Assembly (NCBI GenBank): GCA_905201915.1
Contig: CAJKQE010000021.1
Span: 1 to 33,520, forward strand
Source of the DNA: an uncultured Lachnospiraceae bacterium
GTDB taxonomy: Bacteria > Bacillota > Clostridia > Lachnospirales > Lachnospiraceae
Direction: 5' to 3'
DNA length: 33,520 bases
Each line of letters starts with the position of its first letter. The first letter of the stretch is position 1. Below are positions 22,612-30,885 of the stretch, one piece after another. The notes beneath the pieces are model-generated. The model did not search any database and was not told the origin of the DNA. It saw only the letters and a list, made by a program, of their open reading frames with translations. The translations under genes were made by a program, and so were the position numbers.

Positions 22612-22881
22612 ATGATACATCCATCTTACACAGAACTTATGGAGGTTATTAACGAAGGAGCAGAAATTGATGATGAACCATTAGTAACCAGCCGCTACTC
22701 TGTTGTACTTGCTACAAGTAAAAGAGCAAGACAGCTGATTGCAGGAAAAGAGGCAATGGTTCCAAGCTCAGGTAAAAAGCCACTTTCCACAGCAGTAGAA
22801 GAAATCTACAAAGGAAAGGTTCATATTTTACCGGAAGAAGCAGAAGTCGAAGAAGAAACAACAGAAGAAAACGAAATTTAA
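22612..22881 (+). CDS. rpoZ: RNA polymerase omega subunit
   Basis: An 89-aa omega subunit; it aids folding and assembly of the beta-prime subunit. The core segment is SRYSVVLATSKRARQLIAGK and the tail is rich in glutamate. It starts only 2 bases after the gmk stop, with AAAGGAG at the end of gmk as the binding site. Typical omega motifs such as YSVVLATSKRARQL are present. Confidence 0.9.
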   Translation: MIHPSYTELMEVINEGAEIDDEPLVTSRYSVVLATSKRARQLIAGKEAMVPSSGKKPLSTAVEEIYKGKVHILPEEAEVEEETTEENEI

Positions 22882-22889
22882 TTAAAGAT

Positions 22890-22920
22890 AGGACTGCTGA
22901 CAGATGCTGCCGGCAGTCCT
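22890..22920 (+). terminator. Hairpin between rpoZ and rimO
   Basis: AGGACTGC (22890-22897) pairs perfectly with GCAGTCCT (22913-22920). No T-run follows, so it is at best a partial terminator or a processing or stability element that separates rpoZ from the next gene. Confidence 0.4.
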
Positions 22921-22942
22921 GTGTTGCAGTTAAGGAGGATAC

Positions 22943-24283
22943 ATGAGAAAAGTATTGTTTATTTCTCTGGGATGTGACAAAAATCTGGCAGATTCTGAGG
23001 AAATGCTGGGAATGTTGGTGGAGAACGGATATACACTTACCAATGATGAAACAGAAGCAGAAGTCATTGTGGTGAATACCTGTGCTTTTATTCATGATGC
23101 AAAGGAAGAAAGTATTAACAGTATTCTGGAAATGGCACGTTACAAAACAGAGGGTGTGTTAAAAGCATTGCTGGTGACAGGATGCCTTGCACAAAGATAT
23201 AAAGAAGAAATTATAGAGGAAATTCCGGAGGTAGATGCCGTTCTTGGAACTACCAGCTTTGGAGATATTATTAAAGCGCTGGATAAGGTGTTTGAAGGAA
23301 AACGCTATCTGGAGTTTAAAGATATTAATGCTTTGACTGAAATCAGTAAGAAACGAGTTCTGACAACAGGTGGTTATTATGGATATCTGAAAATAGCAGA
23401 GGGCTGTGATAAGAGATGTACATACTGCATTATTCCGAAGCTTAGAGGGAATTATCGCAGCATTCCTATGGAACAACTGATTTCTCAGGCAGAATATCTG
23501 GCTGAACAAGGGGTTCGGGAACTGATTTTAGTAGCACAGGAGACAACGGTATATGGAAAAGACATTTATCAGGAAAAATGTCTTCATAAGCTTTTGAAAG
23601 AGCTTTGTAAAATTCCGGGTATTCAGTGGATTCGAATTTTATATTGTTATCCGGAAGAAATTTATCCGGAGCTTATTCAGACAATGAAAGAAGAAAAGAA
23701 AATCTGTCATTATCTGGATTTGCCTATTCAGCATTGCAGTGACAAAATTTTAAAGAAAATGGGCAGAAGAACAACAAAACAGGAACTTATTGATATTGTC
23801 ACGCTTCTGAGAAAGGAAATTCCGGATATTGTACTTCGAACGACTTTGATTACAGGATTTCCGGGTGAGACAGAAGAGGATCATGAGGAATTAATGGAAT
23901 TTATTGATACCATGGAGTTTGACCGCTTAGGAGTATTTACTTATTCAGCAGAAGAAGATACGCCGGCTGCCAATATGTCAAATCAGATTGAAGAAGAAGT
24001 GAAGCAGGATAGGCAGGCAGAACTTATGGAGCTGCAGCAGGAGATTTCCATTGATAAGGGAAATGATAAAATCGGCACCTGCGTAGAGGTAATGATTGAA
24101 GGTAAAGTTGCGGACGAAAATGCTTATGTGGGAAGAACTTATGGAGATGCTCCAAATGTAGATGGATATATTTTCATTAATACAGACACAGAACTGATGT
24201 CAGGAGACTTTGCCAGAGTTCATGTAACAGGAGCGCTGGAATATGATTTGATAGGAGAGTTGGAAAATGAATACACCGAATAA
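22943..24283 (+). CDS. rimO: Ribosomal protein S12 methylthiotransferase RimO
   Basis: Adds a methylthio group to the conserved aspartate of ribosomal protein S12. A 446-aa radical SAM enzyme. The N-terminal UPF0004 domain has its three cluster cysteines at C11 (SLGCDKNLADSE), in VVNTCAF and in VTGCLAQ. The radical SAM motif CxxxCxxC is in AEGCDKRCTYCIIPKLRG. A C-terminal TRAM domain closes the protein. GGAGGATAC precedes the ATG. It overlaps pgsA by 17 bases, so the two are translationally coupled. Confidence 0.95.
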   Translation: MRKVLFISLGCDKNLADSEEMLGMLVENGYTLTNDETEAEVIVVNTCAFIHDAKEESINSILEMARYKTEGVLKALLVTGCLAQRYKEEIIEEIPEVDAVLGTTSFGDIIKALDKVFEGKRYLEFKDINALTEISKKRVLTTGGYYGYLKIAEGCDKRCTYCIIPKLRGNYRSIPMEQLISQAEYLAEQGVRELILVAQETTVYGKDIYQEKCLHKLLKELCKIPGIQWIRILYCYPEEIYPELIQTMKEEKKICHYLDLPIQHCSDKILKKMGRRTTKQELIDIVTLLRKEIPDIVLRTTLITGFPGETEEDHEELMEFIDTMEFDRLGVFTYSAEEDTPAANMSNQIEEEVKQDRQAELMELQQEISIDKGNDKIGTCVEVMIEGKVADENAYVGRTYGDAPNVDGYIFINTDTELMSGDFARVHVTGALEYDLIGELENEYTE

Positions 24284-24809
24284 ATTGACTATTGCAAGAA
24301 TTATTATGATCCCCTTTTTTGTTGCATTTTTAATGTATGATATTACAGGCAGTGCAGACAAATGGATTGCTCTTACCCTTTTTGTGGTTGCCAGCCTTAC
24401 AGATTTATTGGATGGATATCTGGCGAGAAAATATCACCTTGTAACGAATTTTGGAAAGTTTATGGATCCATTGGCTGATAAATTGCTTGTTTGTTCTGCT
24501 TTGATTTGCTTTACTTCCACAGGACAGCTCCCTGCATGGATTACCATTATCATTATTGCCAGAGAATTTATTATCAGTGGTTTCCGTCTTATTGCAGCAG
24601 ATAACGGAATTGTAATCGCTGCAAGTTACTGGGGAAAATTTAAAACAGTTTCACAGATGATTATGATTATTTTAATGATTATGAACATTCAGAATGCAGT
24701 ATTCCAGGGAGCGATTACCGTGTTTGTAGTAATTGCTGTAGCTCTTACCATTATTTCACTGGTAGATTATATTATGAAAAATAAAAATGTATTGAGTATG
24801 CAGGATTAA
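24267..24809 (+). CDS. pgsA: CDP-diacylglycerol-glycerol-3-phosphate 3-phosphatidyltransferase
   Basis: Makes phosphatidylglycerol phosphate, the committed step to phosphatidylglycerol. A 180-aa integral membrane enzyme with the CDP-alcohol phosphotransferase signature DGxxAR...GxxxDxxxD, seen as DGYLARKYHLVTNFGKFMDP followed by LAD. Several further membrane helices follow. Its product is the substrate of the cardiolipin synthase encoded at 29321. The start lies within the 3' end of rimO (17-base overlap). Confidence 0.94.
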   Translation: MNTPNKLTIARIIMIPFFVAFLMYDITGSADKWIALTLFVVASLTDLLDGYLARKYHLVTNFGKFMDPLADKLLVCSALICFTSTGQLPAWITIIIIAREFIISGFRLIAADNGIVIAASYWGKFKTVSQMIMIILMIMNIQNAVFQGAITVFVVIAVALTIISLVDYIMKNKNVLSMQD

Positions 24810-24824
24810 AAAGAAGGTGGCAGT

Positions 24825-25307
24825 ATGAAACAGGAAGAAAAGGTTGTAGAGATTTTAAAAAAGCATCAGCTAAAACTGACAACCATAGAGTCCTGTACAG
24901 CAGGAGCCATTGCGGCAAGGATAGTAGATGTGCCGGGAGCCTCGGAAGTGTTTGAGCAGAGCTTTGTAACTTATTCCAATGAAGCAAAAATGCGTGCAGT
25001 TAAGGTACGAGAAGAAATTTTTGAAAAATACGGTGCAGTCAGTGGGGAATGTGCCAAAGAAATGGTTTATGGAGGCCTTTTAGAAGCAAAAGCGGATATA
25101 GCGATATCTGCTACCGGTTTTGCAGGTCCTTCCGGTGGCTGGGAAGCACCGGTCGGAACTGTCTTTATCGGTTGTGGTTTTGCAAAAGATATACAGGTGA
25201 GAGAATATCATTTGAATGGCAGTCGCAGCAAAGTAAGAGAAGAAGCTGTTGCCTGTGCTATCTGTCAGCTTTATGATTATTTATCAGAGCATTTTGAACA
25301 TTTGTAG
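24825..25307 (+). CDS. pncC: Nicotinamide-nucleotide amidohydrolase PncC (CinA C-terminal type)
   Basis: Deamidates NMN to nicotinate mononucleotide for NAD recycling. A 160-aa single-domain protein, equal to the C-terminal CinA domain without the COG1058 N-terminal half. Conserved segments are TIESCTAGAIAARIVDVPGA, VTYSNEAKM and SATGFAGPSGGWEAPVGTV. AAGAAGGTGG lies before the ATG. It follows pgsA after 15 bases, and its last 24 bases overlap the end of the convergent minus-strand gene at 25284. Confidence 0.9.
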   Translation: MKQEEKVVEILKKHQLKLTTIESCTAGAIAARIVDVPGASEVFEQSFVTYSNEAKMRAVKVREEIFEKYGAVSGECAKEMVYGGLLEAKADIAISATGFAGPSGGWEAPVGTVFIGCGFAKDIQVREYHLNGSRSKVREEAVACAICQLYDYLSEHFEHL

Positions 25308-25616
25308 GATTTTGTCCATACGGGCGGCTTCTTCCGGTGATTTTCCGGTTTTTAGTACTTGAATAATTGCCTCTATTTCCTGTGGGGAGAAATGTACTCC
25401 TTTGGATTTATTGGCAGAAGCGGCAGACATGAGAAAGGGAAGCAGTTCTTGTGGTGTTTTTTTGGCGGAGCCCTGTTCTGCCAGTGCATTGAGCATGGCG
25501 AGTTTTGACATATCTATTCCTGTAAGTTTTGGATTATTCATCCAGGAGGAAGTTGCTTTGTGTGCAGCTTCCTCTTTTTTTGTCTCTTGATTGAATTGCG
25601 AATGAAAATTATTCAT
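25284..25616 (-). CDS. Hypothetical protein, 110 aa, helical
   Basis: Not recognised. Mostly polar and helical with Ala- and Ser-rich stretches; the C-terminal half contains SPQEIEAIIQVLKTGKSPEE. The ATG at 25616 (MNNFHSQFNQ) is chosen because an upstream GTG at 25628 overlaps the ribosome binding site AAGGAGG (25628-25634). It overlaps the upstream minus-strand gene by 8 bases and so forms a two-gene operon with it. Its 3' end overlaps pncC by 24 bases in the opposite direction. Confidence 0.65.
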   Translation of the reverse strand: MNNFHSQFNQETKKEEAAHKATSSWMNNPKLTGIDMSKLAMLNALAEQGSAKKTPQELLPFLMSAASANKSKGVHFSPQEIEAIIQVLKTGKSPEEAARMDKILQMFKML

Positions 25617-25956
25617 GAAAGGGAGCACCTCCTTTTTGAGGATTGTCTAAATCCAACATCTGTATCATTAAAAATGTATTGGTAATATTTTCCAGTTTTT
25701 CTTTTAGTGGCCCATGACATACTTTACTGCAGGCAGAGAGCATTTCTAAAGGCTCTGCCTTTTCCTGAGGTTTGGCACAAATTTGCATGGCATTTTCAGA
25801 AGAATGTAAAAGTTTAAAGGTGTTTTGAAGTTCCAGAAATTTTGCGAAAATACAGACAAAGGACTGTCCTTTTGAAGGCAGATAAGGAATTGCTGCTTTT
25901 AAAATTCGTACAGAATCTTCATTTACCATTTCGTCCAGTAAAGATTGGGAATTCAT
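25609..25956 (-). CDS. Hypothetical protein, 115 aa, helical
   Basis: Not recognised. Begins MNSQSLLDEMVNEDSVRILK and is mainly helical, with three cysteines (FVCIFAKF, MQICAKP, SACSKVCHG would make four). The ATG at 25956 has AGGAGT upstream; the longer reading from 25998 lacks one. It is the first of two coupled genes, with an 8-base overlap to the next. The pair may act together. No membrane segment or catalytic motif is seen. Confidence 0.65.
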   Translation of the reverse strand: MNSQSLLDEMVNEDSVRILKAAIPYLPSKGQSFVCIFAKFLELQNTFKLLHSSENAMQICAKPQEKAEPLEMLSACSKVCHGPLKEKLENITNTFLMIQMLDLDNPQKGGAPFHE

Positions 25957-26058
25957 ATTAATACTCCTAGAATGAAATCCATAAATTATATGTTTCAACA
26001 GGTAAGGCTATGTCAAAAATCCGGTGCAGGCATAAAATAAAAAGGAAAGGAGTTGCTT

Positions 26059-26211
26059 ATGGAAAGAGGAAAAACAAGATTAGTGGAAGATGGAAATACC
26101 ATCTATGAAATAGATTTAGACTGTATGAAAAGGAAAGAGATGCAAAGGAAAAAAGATGAAGGAAAGACAAAATATAGAGAAAGAAAGATATCACCCAAAA
26201 GAGTAAGATGA
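26059..26211 (+). CDS. Basic 50-aa protein, unknown
   Basis: Reads MERGKTRLVEDGNTIYEIDL and then a strongly basic tail rich in Lys and Arg that ends SPKRVR. AAAGGAAAGGAG lies about 7 bases before the ATG. Nothing identifies a family; the tail could bind nucleic acid. It stands divergent from the two hypothetical genes and ends just before the alaS promoter, so it has its own transcription unit. Confidence 0.55.
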   Translation: MERGKTRLVEDGNTIYEIDLDCMKRKEMQRKKDEGKTKYRERKISPKRVR

Positions 26212-26218
26212 TTTTTTC

Positions 26219-26247
26219 TTGAAATACATTTCACACTGTGCTATCAT
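26219..26247 (+). promoter_or_regulatory. Sigma-A type promoter of alaS
   Basis: TTGAAA (26219-26224), a 17-base spacer and TATCAT (26242-26247) lie 47 bases before the GTG start at 26295. No T-box or other leader fits in this short distance. Confidence 0.6.
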
Positions 26248-26294
26248 AAAAAACAATGATTATCTTATCAGATATACCATTAGGAGGGAAAAAC

Positions 26295-28934
26295 GTGCAA
26301 AAATACGGAGTAAACGAACTTAGAAAAATGTTTTTAGAGTTCTTTGAAAGTAAAGAACATTTAGCTATGAAAAGCTTTTCGCTGGTTCCTAGAAATGACA
26401 AGAGCCTGCTTTTAATTAATTCAGGAATGGCGCCTTTAAAGCCATATTTTACAGGTGCGGAAATTCCGCCAAGACGCAGAGTGACAACCTGTCAGAAATG
26501 TATTCGTACAGGAGATATTGAAAATGTAGGAAAGACTGCACGTCACGGTACTTTCTTTGAAATGCTTGGTAATTTCTCTTTTGGAGATTATTTTAAGCAT
26601 GAAGCTATTGCGTGGTCTTGGGAATTTCTTACAGAAGTAGTGGGGTTAGATCCACAGCGCCTTTATCCATCTATTTATGAAGAAGATGATGAGGCTTTTG
26701 AAATCTGGAATAAAGAAGTCGGAATTCCGGCAGAACGTATCTTCCGTTTCGGTAAAGCCGATAACTTCTGGGAACACGGTGCAGGTCCATGTGGTCCATG
26801 TTCTGAAATTTACTATGACAGAGGTGAAAAATATGGCTGTGGCAGCCCGAATTGTACAGTGGGTTGTGAATGTGACCGTTATATGGAAATCTGGAATAAT
26901 GTATTTACTCAGTTCGAAAGCGACGGAGAGGGAAATTATACAGAATTAGTTCAGAAAAACATTGATACCGGTATGGGATTAGAGCGTCTGGCTTCTGTTG
27001 TGCAGGATGTAGATTCTATCTTTGATGTGGATACTTTATGTGCTCTTAGAACAAAAGTGTGCGAACTTGCACATACAGAATACAAGAAAGATGCAGTAAA
27101 AGACGTTTCTATTCGTCTGATTACAGACCATATTCGTTCTGCGACTTTTATGATTTCTGATGGTATTATGCCTACAAATGAAGGTAGAGGTTATGTGCTT
27201 CGCCGTTTAATCAGACGTGCGGCACGTCATGGACGACTTTTGGGTATTGAAGGAAAATTCCTTGCTGCATTAAGTGCTGTTGTAATTGAAGGATCTAAAG
27301 ACGGATATCCGGAATTAGAAGAAAAGAAAGATTTTATTTTCCAGGTTCTTACAAAAGAAGAAGAACAGTTTAATAAGACGATTGATCAGGGACTTAATAT
27401 TCTGTCTGAAATGGAAGCAGCTATGAAAGCAGAAGGAAAAACAGAGCTTTCAGGAGAAGATGCGTTTAAGCTTTATGATACTTATGGTTTCCCTCTTGAT
27501 TTAACAAAGGAAATCTTAGAAGAAAAAGGCTGTACCATCGACGAGGCAGGATTTAAGGCTGCTATGGATGAGCAGAGAGAAAAAGCGCGTATTGCAAGAG
27601 GTACAACCAATTATATGGGTGCAGATGCAACGGTATATGATGAAATTGATGTAAATATTACAACAGAATTCGTAGGCTATGACTCTTTAACTTGCACTTC
27701 TAAAATTACAATTTTGACAACAGAGGATGAAATTACAGAAGCTCTTACAGAAGACCAGAGAGGTACAGTTTTTGTAGAGCAGACACCATTTTATGCAACA
27801 ATGGGCGGGCAGCAAGGTGATAAAGGTGTGATCACTCTGGGCGATGCAGAGTTTAAAGTAGAAGATACAATCAATTTAAGAGGCGGAAAAGTAGGTCATG
27901 TAGGTGTTCTTACAAAAGGCATGTTAAAAACAGGCGATGTGGTAACTTTACAGGTTTGTGAAAAATACAGAATGAATTCCTGTAAGAACCACAGTGCAAC
28001 GCATCTTTTACAGAAAGCATTAAAGACAGTATTAGGTTCTCATGTAGAACAGAAAGGCTCTTTGGTAACACCGGACAGACTGCGTTTTGACTTTGCACAC
28101 TTCCAGTCCATGACAGCAGAAGAATTAGCAGCAGTGGAAGAAATTGTAAATAAAGAAATTCAGGCTGCACTTCCTGTAGTGACAGAAGTTATGAGTGTAG
28201 ACGAAGCAAAAAAAGTCGGAGCAATGGCTTTATTTGGAGAAAAATATGGAGAAGAAGTTCGTGTAGTTTCTATGGGTGATTTCTCTAAAGAACTTTGTGG
28301 AGGTACTCATGTTTCCAATACCAATGTAATTACTACTTTCAAAATTATTTCTGAAAGCGGTATTGCAGCAGGTGTACGCCGTATTGAAGCTCTGACAGGG
28401 GATGGAGTGTTTGCTTATTATAAAGAAATCGAGAAGAAACAGGCTGAAATTGCAGCTATGTTAAAGACTTCTCCGGCAGAAATCGAAGAAAAGATTGCAC
28501 ATCTTCAGGCAGAAGTAAAAGCACTTCACAGCGAAAATGAGTCTCTGAAAGCAAAAATGGCACAGGAAGCAGTAGGAGATGTATTAAATCAAGTGCAGGA
28601 TGTAAAAGGCGTGAAGCTTTTAGCAGTGTCTCTTACAGATGTAGATATGAATGGTCTTCGTGATTTAGGAGATCAGTTGAAAGAAAAGCTGGGTGAAGGT
28701 GTGGTTGTTCTTGCAAGTGTTGCAGGTGGTAAAGTAAGTCTTCTTGCTATGGTAACAGAACAGGCACAAAAAGCCGGAGCGCATGCCGGAAACTTAATCA
28801 AAGGAATGGCTGCCATTGTAGGTGGTGGCGGTGGTGGACGTCCAAATATGGCTCAGGCAGGGGGTAAAAACCCGGAGAAAGTGCCGGAAGCATTGGATGC
28901 CGCAGCGAATATTTTGGCAGACCAGATAAAATAA
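26295..28934 (+). CDS. alaS: Alanyl-tRNA synthetase
   Basis: Charges tRNA-Ala; class II enzyme of 879 aa, normal length. The catalytic core has MFLEFFESKEH (motif 1 region), RRRVTTCQKCIRTGDIENVG and FFEMLGNFSFGDYF. The editing domain carries the metal-binding NHSATHLLQ and KELCGGTHVSNT. The C-Ala domain ends with a glycine-rich stretch GGGGGGRPNMAQAGG. The start is GTG at 26295, with AGGAGGG 6 bases upstream; the ATG at 26256 lies within the promoter region. The absence of a T-box contrasts with leuS. Confidence 0.97.
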   Translation: MQKYGVNELRKMFLEFFESKEHLAMKSFSLVPRNDKSLLLINSGMAPLKPYFTGAEIPPRRRVTTCQKCIRTGDIENVGKTARHGTFFEMLGNFSFGDYFKHEAIAWSWEFLTEVVGLDPQRLYPSIYEEDDEAFEIWNKEVGIPAERIFRFGKADNFWEHGAGPCGPCSEIYYDRGEKYGCGSPNCTVGCECDRYMEIWNNVFTQFESDGEGNYTELVQKNIDTGMGLERLASVVQDVDSIFDVDTLCALRTKVCELAHTEYKKDAVKDVSIRLITDHIRSATFMISDGIMPTNEGRGYVLRRLIRRAARHGRLLGIEGKFLAALSAVVIEGSKDGYPELEEKKDFIFQVLTKEEEQFNKTIDQGLNILSEMEAAMKAEGKTELSGEDAFKLYDTYGFPLDLTKEILEEKGCTIDEAGFKAAMDEQREKARIARGTTNYMGADATVYDEIDVNITTEFVGYDSLTCTSKITILTTEDEITEALTEDQRGTVFVEQTPFYATMGGQQGDKGVITLGDAEFKVEDTINLRGGKVGHVGVLTKGMLKTGDVVTLQVCEKYRMNSCKNHSATHLLQKALKTVLGSHVEQKGSLVTPDRLRFDFAHFQSMTAEELAAVEEIVNKEIQAALPVVTEVMSVDEAKKVGAMALFGEKYGEEVRVVSMGDFSKELCGGTHVSNTNVITTFKIISESGIAAGVRRIEALTGDGVFAYYKEIEKKQAEIAAMLKTSPAEIEEKIAHLQAEVKALHSENESLKAKMAQEAVGDVLNQVQDVKGVKLLAVSLTDVDMNGLRDLGDQLKEKLGEGVVVLASVAGGKVSLLAMVTEQAQKAGAHAGNLIKGMAAIVGGGGGGRPNMAQAGGKNPEKVPEALDAAANILADQIK

Positions 28935-28966
28935 TGAAACTTTTTAAGAAAAATCATTTAAAATAG

Positions 28967-28994
28967 TTGACGAACTGTAAAAATCTGATATAAT
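28967..28994 (+). promoter_or_regulatory. Promoter of rpsU
   Basis: TTGACG (28967-28972), a 16-base spacer and consensus TATAAT (28989-28994). The start of transcription would be close to the leader hairpin at 29000. Confidence 0.6.
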
Positions 28995-28999
28995 ATCAG

Positions 29000-29039
29000 T
29001 TGTGCAATAAAAATACCCAGACAGTTGTATTATGCACAA
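29000..29039 (+). promoter_or_regulatory. Leader hairpin of rpsU
   Basis: TTGTGCAATA (29000-29009) pairs with TATTATGCACAA (29028-29039): seven perfect outer pairs, then more after a bulge. It would form at the very 5' end of the rpsU mRNA, 32 bases before the start codon. It may stabilise the mRNA or control translation; no known leader family is recognised. Confidence 0.5.
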
Positions 29040-29071
29040 TTTACAGCTGGAGGGAGGTTAGGTGTGAGCTT

Positions 29072-29248
29072 ATGTCAAATGTAATCGTAAAAGAAAACGA
29101 GACTTTAGATAGCGCTTTACGTCGTTTCAAGCGTAGCTGTGCAAAAGCAGGTATTCAGCAGGAAATCCGTAAAAGAGAGCATTACGAGAAACCAAGTGTT
29201 CGTCGTAAGAAAAAATCTGAAGCAGCTAGAAAACGTAAATATAATTAA
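29072..29248 (+). CDS. rpsU: 30S ribosomal protein S21
   Basis: A 58-aa basic protein with the S21 sequence SNVIVKENETLDSALRRFKR followed by SCAKAGIQQEIRKREHYEKP and a Lys/Arg-rich tail. It binds late to the 30S platform near the anti-Shine-Dalgarno end of 16S rRNA. The ATG at 29072 is the family start; the longer reading from 29000 would run through the leader hairpin. GGAGG lies at about 29053, an unusually long spacing with GGTGTGAG between. It is followed by its own terminator. Confidence 0.97.
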   Translation: MSNVIVKENETLDSALRRFKRSCAKAGIQQEIRKREHYEKPSVRRKKKSEAARKRKYN

Positions 29249-29257
29249 TGTGCAGTT

Positions 29258-29290
29258 AAAAGCCTCTGGACAATTACCAGAGGCTTTTTT
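29258..29290 (+). terminator. Intrinsic terminator of rpsU
   Basis: AGCCTCTGG (29261-29269) and CCAGAGGCT (29277-29285) form a perfect stem with a 7-base loop, followed by TTTTT and preceded by AAA. Confidence 0.9.
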
Positions 29291-29320
29291 ACCATATTAC
29301 AGACGGGAAAAAGGAATTTT

Positions 29321-30856
29321 ATGAAAAAGATTATCGATTTAATATCCAATCGGATTTTTGTTACAGTAGTAGCGGTTCTTTTGCAGTTAATCTGGATTTT
29401 TGCAATGCTTTGGGGGCTGGGAGCATTTTCAGGGCATATTATGAATTTGATTAGTCTGCTGAGTCTTCTTATGGTATTGTGGATTGTAAATAAAGATATC
29501 AATCCCTCCTATAAGCTGGCGTGGACGATCCTGATATTGGCAGTTCCTGTTTTCGGTGTAATTATTTATCTTCTTTTCGGACAATCCCGCGTTGCAAAGA
29601 AAATGACACAGGAGTCAAAAGAAGTTGTAAAGGAAATAGAAAATTACTTTAAAGAAAGCATGGGAACCCGAAAAGCTTTGACTAAGGAAAGTTTAAGCGC
29701 ATCCAATCAGTCTGCGTATATTAGGGATTTTGCCGGATTTCCGGTTCATAGAAATACCACTACCCAGTATTATCCGGTAGGGGATGAAATGTTTGTAGAT
29801 ATGCTGGAGGATTTAAAAAAAGCAGAGCATTTTATCTTTTTGGAGTATTTTATTATACACGAAGGAAAAATGTGGAATGCAATTTTAGAAATCCTTGAGG
29901 AAAAGGTAAAACAAGGTGTAGATGTAAGATTGATTTATGATGATATGGGGTGTGTGACTACACTGCCGTATCGCTATTATAAGAAACTTCAGGCAAAGGG
30001 AATTAAATGTGCGGCATTTAATCCTGTAAGGCCGATTTTAAATATTGTGTTAAATAACAGAGATCATCGGAAAATACTGGTGATTGACGGACATACAGGC
30101 TATACGGGAGGCGTTAATCTGGCAGATGAATATATCAACCAGCAAATGCGTTTTGGACACTGGAAGGATACGGGTGTGCGTCTTTGTGGAGAAGGTGTAT
30201 GGAACTTAACAGTTATGTTTTTGCAGATGTGGTCTGTGATTACCAGAACAAAAACCCATTTACCTGCTTATGGACCTTATGTTTATCATCCGGAAGAGTT
30301 TGAAAATGATGGCTTTGTACAGCCTTATGGAGATTCTCCTTTAGATGATGAAGTTGTAGGGGAAAATGTCTATTTAAATGTAATTAATCAGGCAAAAAAA
30401 TATATTTACATCACGACACCCTATTTGATTATTGATAATGAAATGATGACAGCTCTTTGTCTGGCATCAAAAAAAGGAATTGATGTGCGGATTATTACAC
30501 CGGGAATACCGGATAAGAAATTGGTGTTTTTATTAACCCGTTCTTATTACCGACAGCTTTTGGAAGCAGGCGTAAAAATTTATGAGTATACACCTGGCTT
30601 TATTCATGCAAAGAGTTTTGTTTGTGATGATGAACTTGCAGTGGTCGGGACAATTAATTTGGATTATCGAAGCTTATATCTGCATTTTGAATGTGCTGCA
30701 TGGATGTATCAGTGTCAGGCAGTGGGGCAGGTAAAAGAAGATATGCTGAATACCTTTCGAAACAGCAGGGAAGTCAGCTTAAACACATGTAAAGAACAGA
30801 ATGTATTTCGCAGAGGCTTACAGAGTATTCTGCGCTTGTTTGCTCCTATGCTTTAG
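29321..30856 (+). CDS. cls: Cardiolipin synthase, phospholipase D type
   Basis: Condenses two phosphatidylglycerol molecules to cardiolipin at the membrane. A 511-aa protein: two N-terminal membrane segments and the PLDNucS region (about residues 10-90), then two HKD motifs, H249-R-K-I-L-V-I-D in NNRDHRKILVIDG and H429-A-K-S-F-V-C-D in FIHAKSFVCDD, both complete. AAAAGGA precedes the ATG. Its substrate is supplied by the PgsA branch encoded 5 kb upstream. It stands just after the rpsU terminator and 29 bases before the CmpB-like gene. Confidence 0.95.
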   Translation: MKKIIDLISNRIFVTVVAVLLQLIWIFAMLWGLGAFSGHIMNLISLLSLLMVLWIVNKDINPSYKLAWTILILAVPVFGVIIYLLFGQSRVAKKMTQESKEVVKEIENYFKESMGTRKALTKESLSASNQSAYIRDFAGFPVHRNTTTQYYPVGDEMFVDMLEDLKKAEHFIFLEYFIIHEGKMWNAILEILEEKVKQGVDVRLIYDDMGCVTTLPYRYYKKLQAKGIKCAAFNPVRPILNIVLNNRDHRKILVIDGHTGYTGGVNLADEYINQQMRFGHWKDTGVRLCGEGVWNLTVMFLQMWSVITRTKTHLPAYGPYVYHPEEFENDGFVQPYGDSPLDDEVVGENVYLNVINQAKKYIYITTPYLIIDNEMMTALCLASKKGIDVRIITPGIPDKKLVFLLTRSYYRQLLEAGVKIYEYTPGFIHAKSFVCDDELAVVGTINLDYRSLYLHFECAAWMYQCQAVGQVKEDMLNTFRNSREVSLNTCKEQNVFRRGLQSILRLFAPML

Positions 30857-30885
30857 AGTAAAAATACAGGAGAGGAGGAGTTTTT

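Noticed and set aside
25284..25616. Spore coat-type protein for the 110-aa gene
   Set aside because: The Ala/Ser-rich helical look is not specific and no family motif or sporulation promoter could be identified.
26212..26294. T-box leader before alaS
   Set aside because: Only 83 bases lie between the upstream stop and the start codon, there is no T-box core sequence and no terminator hairpin.
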